From positions 1-64,000 of the forward strand of contig VXQX01000043.1 in assembly GCA_009838765.1 (NCBI GenBank): 64,000 bases of DNA. Direction: 5' to 3'. Below, in pieces: positions 60,654 through 64,000 of the stretch. The notes under the pieces were generated by a model. That model saw only the letters and a program-made list of their open reading frames with translations. It ran no database searches and had not been told where the DNA came from. This stretch comes from Gemmatimonadales bacterium (GTDB lineage Bacteria; Gemmatimonadota; Gemmatimonadetes; Palauibacterales; Palauibacteraceae). Every line of letters begins with the position of its first letter. The stretch's first letter is position 1. The translations under genes were made by a program, and so were the position numbers.

Positions 60654-61865
60654 GTGACCGGGAGCGGCCGGCGCCGTCCGACGTTCTCCCGGGAGGCGGC
60701 CACCCGATTGTGGCTGCGCCGTCAGGGGCTCGACCGGCCGCGGAGGTCGAGCCCGCTCGACCCCGCGGCGTTCGTCGACCATCTCGAACGGACGGGAGCG
60801 CTGCAACTCGACAGCGTGAACGTCGTGGACCGGGCCCACTACCTGACCCTGTGGAGCCGGTTCGGCTCGTACGACCGCGCGGACGTGGACCGGTGGGTGT
60901 ACGGCGACCGTCTCGCGTACGAGTACTGGGGGCACGAAGCCTCGATCCTCCCCATCTCTCATCTCCCGCTCGGGCGGCGGCGCATGCGACGCTTCCCGCC
61001 CGAGAGCTGGTCGGGACGCGCGTGGTGGAGCCGATACGCGACCTCGACGGCGTCGAAGCGGCGGGTGCTGCGGAGGCTGCGCGCGGAAGGACCCCTGGAG
61101 AGCGTCGACTTTCAGCCGCAGCCGGCCGAACGCGAGGAGAAGACGGACTCGCTCGCGTGGCGCCTGAAGGAGGACAAGCGCTCGCTCAAGCTGCTGTGGC
61201 ACGACGGACGGGTCGCGGTGGCGGAGCGGCGCCACTTCCGTTGCGTCTACGACCTGGCCGAACGCATCTACCCGGAGGGGTCGGCCGCGACGCTCGCGGA
61301 GTACTACGACAGTTGGCTCCTGGTCGGGCTTTCGGGCTGCGGCATCGCCCCCGAGCGGCACCTGGTCAACTACTTCACCGGACCGGAACTCAACGCGGCG
61401 GAGCGGCGGCGGACGATCGCCCGGAATCTTCGCAGGAAGCGGATCGTCGAGGTGGAGGTGGACGGGCTGAAGGGGCCGTGCTACGCCCTGCCGGAACACC
61501 TGGACGCCATCGAGCGACTCCCGGACCCCGAGGGGACGACGCTCATCTGTCCCTTCGATTCGCTGCTCTGGCAGCGGAAGCGCGCCGCCGAACTCCTTGA
61601 CTTCCACTACACCATCGAGATCTACGTCCCCGCGAAGAAGCGGAGGTACGGCTACTACGTCCTCCCCATCCTGCACGACGGCCGCCTCGTGGGCCGGCTC
61701 GACCCGAAACTGCACCGCGACCGCAGCGTGCTCGAGATCCGGGCGCTGCATTTCGAGCCGGACTTCGCCCGGACCGCGCGGTTCGAGACGGCGCTTGGCG
61801 ACGCGGTCGCCGACCTCGCCGATTTCCTCGGCGCGGACGACATCGTCATGCCGCCGAACGGCTGA
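60654..61865 (+). CDS. YcaQ/AlkX-type DNA glycosylase (HTH_42 family)
   Basis: A 403-residue winged-helix glycosylase of the family that includes AlkZ (azinomycin self-resistance) and YcaQ (interstrand-crosslink repair). The catalytic loop is ALQLDSVNVVDRAHYLTLWS with Gln51-Leu52-Asp53, the Q-hydrophobic-D form of AlkX/YcaQ and not the Q-x-Q of AlkZ. Other family marks are WGHEASILPI, CPFDSLLWQRKR (about 300) and GRLVGRLDPKLHR. It should excise bulky N7-alkylguanine lesions and unhook crosslinks in the cytoplasm. GTG at 60654 is the inferred start, 38 bases after the S9 stop; no ATG precedes the domain. It stands alone among peptidases and has no biosynthetic cluster at hand. Confidence 0.9.
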   Translation: MTGSGRRRPTFSREAATRLWLRRQGLDRPRRSSPLDPAAFVDHLERTGALQLDSVNVVDRAHYLTLWSRFGSYDRADVDRWVYGDRLAYEYWGHEASILPISHLPLGRRRMRRFPPESWSGRAWWSRYATSTASKRRVLRRLRAEGPLESVDFQPQPAEREEKTDSLAWRLKEDKRSLKLLWHDGRVAVAERRHFRCVYDLAERIYPEGSAATLAEYYDSWLLVGLSGCGIAPERHLVNYFTGPELNAAERRRTIARNLRRKRIVEVEVDGLKGPCYALPEHLDAIERLPDPEGTTLICPFDSLLWQRKRAAELLDFHYTIEIYVPAKKRRYGYYVLPILHDGRLVGRLDPKLHRDRSVLEIRALHFEPDFARTARFETALGDAVADLADFLGADDIVMPPNG

Positions 61866-61947
61866 GCCGGGGTTCCTCGGGGTATGGACCGGCGCGACTG
61901 CCGGACCGTACCGTTGGGAAGATTCTCGCGAACTTCGGAGGTTCACG

Positions 61948-63027
61948 ATGAAACGCCTCTTCCGGCCCCCCCGCGCCCACTCGCTCGCGGCCATCGTCGC
62001 GGGCCTTCTCGCCCTCGCGCTCTCCTCCGCCACCGCCGCGGCGGCGCAGGAGGGGAAGCTGCGGATCGTTCAGACGAACTCGGCGGGGGACAACGTCCAC
62101 ATCATCGACCCGGCCACGAACAAGGTGGTACAGGTGATCGACGGGATTCCCAAGGCGCACGGGGTCGCCGCGGCGCCGGATGGCGGGACGCTCTACTTCA
62201 GCAACGAGATCGACCGGACGCTGGAAATCGTTCCCACGGACGTGATGGAGGTCGTGGAGCGGATTCCGCTCTCGGGGCGCCCGCACAACGTGGCGATCAG
62301 CCACGACGGCCGAAAAGTCTACGTCGCGATCATCCAGGACTGCAGTTGTGTCGACATCGTGGACCTGGAGAGGGGCGAGGTCGTGAAGTCGATCCCCACG
62401 CGGGGGACCGTGCACAACGTCTTCATGTCGCCGGACGGGCGGCACGCGGCGGCGGGGATGATCGGGGCGCGCACGCTGACGATCATCGATACGGCGATCG
62501 ACGAGGCGATCTGGTCGCTCCACTTCAGCGGGCGCACAACCGGGGGATACGCGGACGGCGGCGTGCGCCCGATGGCGTTCGAGACGCATCCCGACGGATC
62601 GACCTGGAGGCTGTTCATCCAGATCTCGAACTACCACGGCGTGTACGTGGTCGACTTCGAGAAGCGTAGGGTCGTGCAGAAGCTGGACATGCCGAGCCTT
62701 CCGATCTCGCGGGTGACGAACGACGCGCTGCAGGGATCGCCGGGGCACGGCCTCGCCGTGTCGCCGGATGGGCGGCAGCTGTGGTCCACGAGCAAGCCCA
62801 ACGGGCACGTCTACGCATGGTCGCTGCCGGACCTCGAGTACCTGGGCGGGGTCGAGGTCGGCCACATCCCCGACTGGCTCACGATGACCCCGGACAGCCG
62901 CTACCTGTACGTGGCGAACGCGGGCTCGAACGACGTATCCGTCGTCGATACGAAGGAGATGAAGGAGATCGCCCGCATCCCCGTCGGCCAGACGCCGAAG
63001 CGCAACAAGACCGTGGTGTTCCCGTGA
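61948..63027 (+). CDS. secreted YVTN-type beta-propeller protein
   Basis: A 359-residue exported propeller. The signal peptide (SLAAIVAGLLALALSSATAA-AAQ) is followed by seven YVTN-like repeats: NVHIIDPATNKVVQVIDG, VAAAPDGGTLYFSNEIDRT, NVAISHDGRKVYVAI, NVFMSPDGRHAAAGM, LAVSPDGRQLWSTSKPNGH, MTPDSRYLYVANAGSNDV. These repeats are typical of surface-layer and nitrous-oxide/cytochrome d1-like propellers; there is no heme motif here. ATG 61948 is supported by CGGAGG at 61936-61941. Its stop overlaps the start of a diheme protein (GTGA, 63024-63027), so the two are made together and may interact in the periplasm. No enzymatic residues are visible. Confidence 0.9.
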   Translation: MKRLFRPPRAHSLAAIVAGLLALALSSATAAAAQEGKLRIVQTNSAGDNVHIIDPATNKVVQVIDGIPKAHGVAAAPDGGTLYFSNEIDRTLEIVPTDVMEVVERIPLSGRPHNVAISHDGRKVYVAIIQDCSCVDIVDLERGEVVKSIPTRGTVHNVFMSPDGRHAAAGMIGARTLTIIDTAIDEAIWSLHFSGRTTGGYADGGVRPMAFETHPDGSTWRLFIQISNYHGVYVVDFEKRRVVQKLDMPSLPISRVTNDALQGSPGHGLAVSPDGRQLWSTSKPNGHVYAWSLPDLEYLGGVEVGHIPDWLTMTPDSRYLYVANAGSNDVSVVDTKEMKEIARIPVGQTPKRNKTVVFP

Positions 63028-63926
63028 GGCGCGTCCACCGACGTCGACGACCGGCCCTCCCTTCGCGCCGACGCTCTCTCGGCCGGCTGCCCGTCCTCAC
63101 GACGGCATTCACGCTGATGGCGTCAGGTTCGGCACCCAGCGGCGTCATGGGCCAGGAACCCCTGAGCTTCGAGCGCTACCGCGAGGCCATCGAACCCATC
63201 TTCGTCGCGGACCGGGGCGGGTGGGGGCCGGGGCGGGCGCCCTGCGTCACCTGCCATGCCGAGCAGGGCACGCCGCTACGCCTTCAGCGGCTGCGAGAGA
63301 CGGGCGAGGGCGAGGTGTACTGGTCGGAAGAGGATTCCCGCCGGAACTTCGAGGTCGTATCGCGTCTCGTCACGCCGGGGGATCCGGATGGCAGCCGCCT
63401 CCTGAGAAAGGCACTCACGGTGCCGGCCGGCGGCGCCCCGTTCCACGTGGGCGGGAAGTTCTTCGAATCGACATCGGACCTCGAATGGCGCGCCATGGCC
63501 GACTGGGTCGCGGCGGCCGACCCGGTGGAGCGCCCCGCCCCGCCGCGGCTCGACTTCGACTTCTTCCGCGACTGCGTCCAGAAGATGTACCTCGACAAGC
63601 GCCCGGGCGACGTGGAGTGCATCCACTGTCACGAGACCGGCGCGCGCGGCTTCGCGCGGCACATCCCGGAGGGCCGCGACTTCTGGAACCAGGAGGAGTC
63701 GCGCGGCAACTTCGCGATCACCCGCCGCTACGTGGAGCCCGGCGAGCCGATGATGAGCCGGCTCCTCACGCATCCCCTCAACCCGGCGGCGGGCGGCGAC
63801 TACTTCCACGGCGGCCCGCGACGCTGGGACTCGACGGACGACCCCGAGTGGCAGATGCTCGCCGCGTGGGTCCGCGGCGAAACGCCCGAGTGCGTGGTCG
63901 GTCGGCCGGAGGACGGCGGCGGCTGA
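63024..63926 (+). CDS. diheme c-type cytochrome-like protein, internally duplicated
   Basis: A 300-residue exported protein with two CxxCH heme sites: CVTCH (74-78) and CIHCH (199-203). A signal segment (LPVLTTAFTLMASGSAPSG) follows an Arg-rich start. The two halves repeat each other: each heme motif is followed by W-x-x-E-(E/D)-S-R-x-N-F, a G-(D/E)-P segment, R-L-L, a GG pair with F/H, and a final D-x-E-W-x-x-(M/L)-A-x-W-V. So the protein arose by duplication of a one-heme unit. It probably shuttles electrons or binds a ligand near the YVTN propeller encoded just upstream (GTGA overlap). The start GTG 63024 is fixed by the overlap. An oxidase or terminal reductase partner is not in the window. 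Confidence 0.85.
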   Translation: MRRVHRRRRPALPSRRRSLGRLPVLTTAFTLMASGSAPSGVMGQEPLSFERYREAIEPIFVADRGGWGPGRAPCVTCHAEQGTPLRLQRLRETGEGEVYWSEEDSRRNFEVVSRLVTPGDPDGSRLLRKALTVPAGGAPFHVGGKFFESTSDLEWRAMADWVAAADPVERPAPPRLDFDFFRDCVQKMYLDKRPGDVECIHCHETGARGFARHIPEGRDFWNQEESRGNFAITRRYVEPGEPMMSRLLTHPLNPAAGGDYFHGGPRRWDSTDDPEWQMLAAWVRGETPECVVGRPEDGGG

Positions 63927-63927
63927 T

Positions 63928-64000
63928 TTGATCCGACGCCTCGCCATCATCCTCCCGGCTGTCGCGGCCGCAAGCTGCGATTCGCGCCCTGCCGGTACCT
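63928..64000 (+). CDS. start of a probable lipoprotein gene, cut by the window end
   Basis: An open frame begins with TTG at 63928, one base after the diheme protein stop, and runs off the window. Its first residues read IRRLAIILPAVAAASCDSRP: a basic start, a hydrophobic core and a Cys after AAAS, which is a plausible lipoprotein signal. That is all that can be seen. The tight spacing suggests it continues the propeller-diheme operon. Confidence 0.55.
   Translation, partial: MIRRLAIILPAVAAASCDSRPAGT

Noticed and set aside
1-64000. CRISPR arrays, insertion sequences, prophage and rRNA genes
   Set aside because: No regularly spaced repeats, transposase or integrase motifs, or rRNA-like sequence were noticed on reading; a tool-based repeat and Rfam scan would be needed to exclude short or degenerate examples.

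Overview
The window is high-GC, densely packed bacterial chromosome. The gene mix points to Gemmatimonadota, perhaps a marine or host-associated lineage: a VPS10/sortilin-like Asp-box protein, S9 and M1 secreted peptidases, a DUF5916 outer-membrane protein, six-bladed propeller proteins, RDD/SpoIIM and DUF4129/DUF4350/DUF58/MoxR genes, and many GTG/TTG starts with 4-base overlaps. This taxonomic placement is inferred from gene content; no rRNA or ribosomal protein marker is present. No tRNA, rRNA, CRISPR array, insertion sequence or phage gene was found, and no gene-free stretch exceeds 300 bases.

Layout. 0.2-8.3 kb: Tat-exported aldo/keto reductase, VPS10-like protein, a remnant of a six-bladed propeller gene, prephenate dehydratase, an amidase and an outer-membrane barrel. 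8.5-14.2 kb: a methionine-cycle operon (metH, then a homocysteine methyltransferase/methylenetetrahydrofolate reductase fusion) behind a clear SAM-II (metA-type) riboswitch and an intrinsic terminator. 14.3-23.2 kb: DUF5916 protein, then a coupled operon (OSBS/N-succinylamino-acid racemase, GNAT, S9 peptidase, SDR), then a PadR regulator with two perfect 12-bp palindromes in front and a small membrane protein. 23.3-25.0 kb: AGCS amino-acid:sodium symporter.

25.2-44 kb is the most interesting part. Glycogen genes (phosphorylase, branching enzyme, synthase, two GH57 enzymes) enclose a divergent seven-gene block at 28.8-36.9 kb: three paralogous ATP-grasp ligases, a fourth unrelated ATP-grasp, a peptidase S51/cyanophycinase-like protein and two esterase-type alpha/beta hydrolases. 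Five of the seven lie on one strand, mostly joined by ATGA overlaps. This looks like a dedicated pathway for making and cleaving an amide- or peptide-bonded compound; the product is unknown. It is the best candidate here for an undescribed system.

44-51 kb: Ig-domain hydrolase lipoprotein, DinB-fold protein, then a five-gene membrane/MoxR/DUF58 module. 51-58.4 kb (minus strand): RDD-SpoIIM fusion, ABC transporter, small coiled-coil membrane protein, M1 metallopeptidase, DUF418 protein. 58.4-64 kb: S9 peptidase, AlkX/YcaQ-type glycosylase, secreted YVTN propeller coupled to an internally duplicated diheme protein, and the first codons of a lipoprotein cut by the window end.
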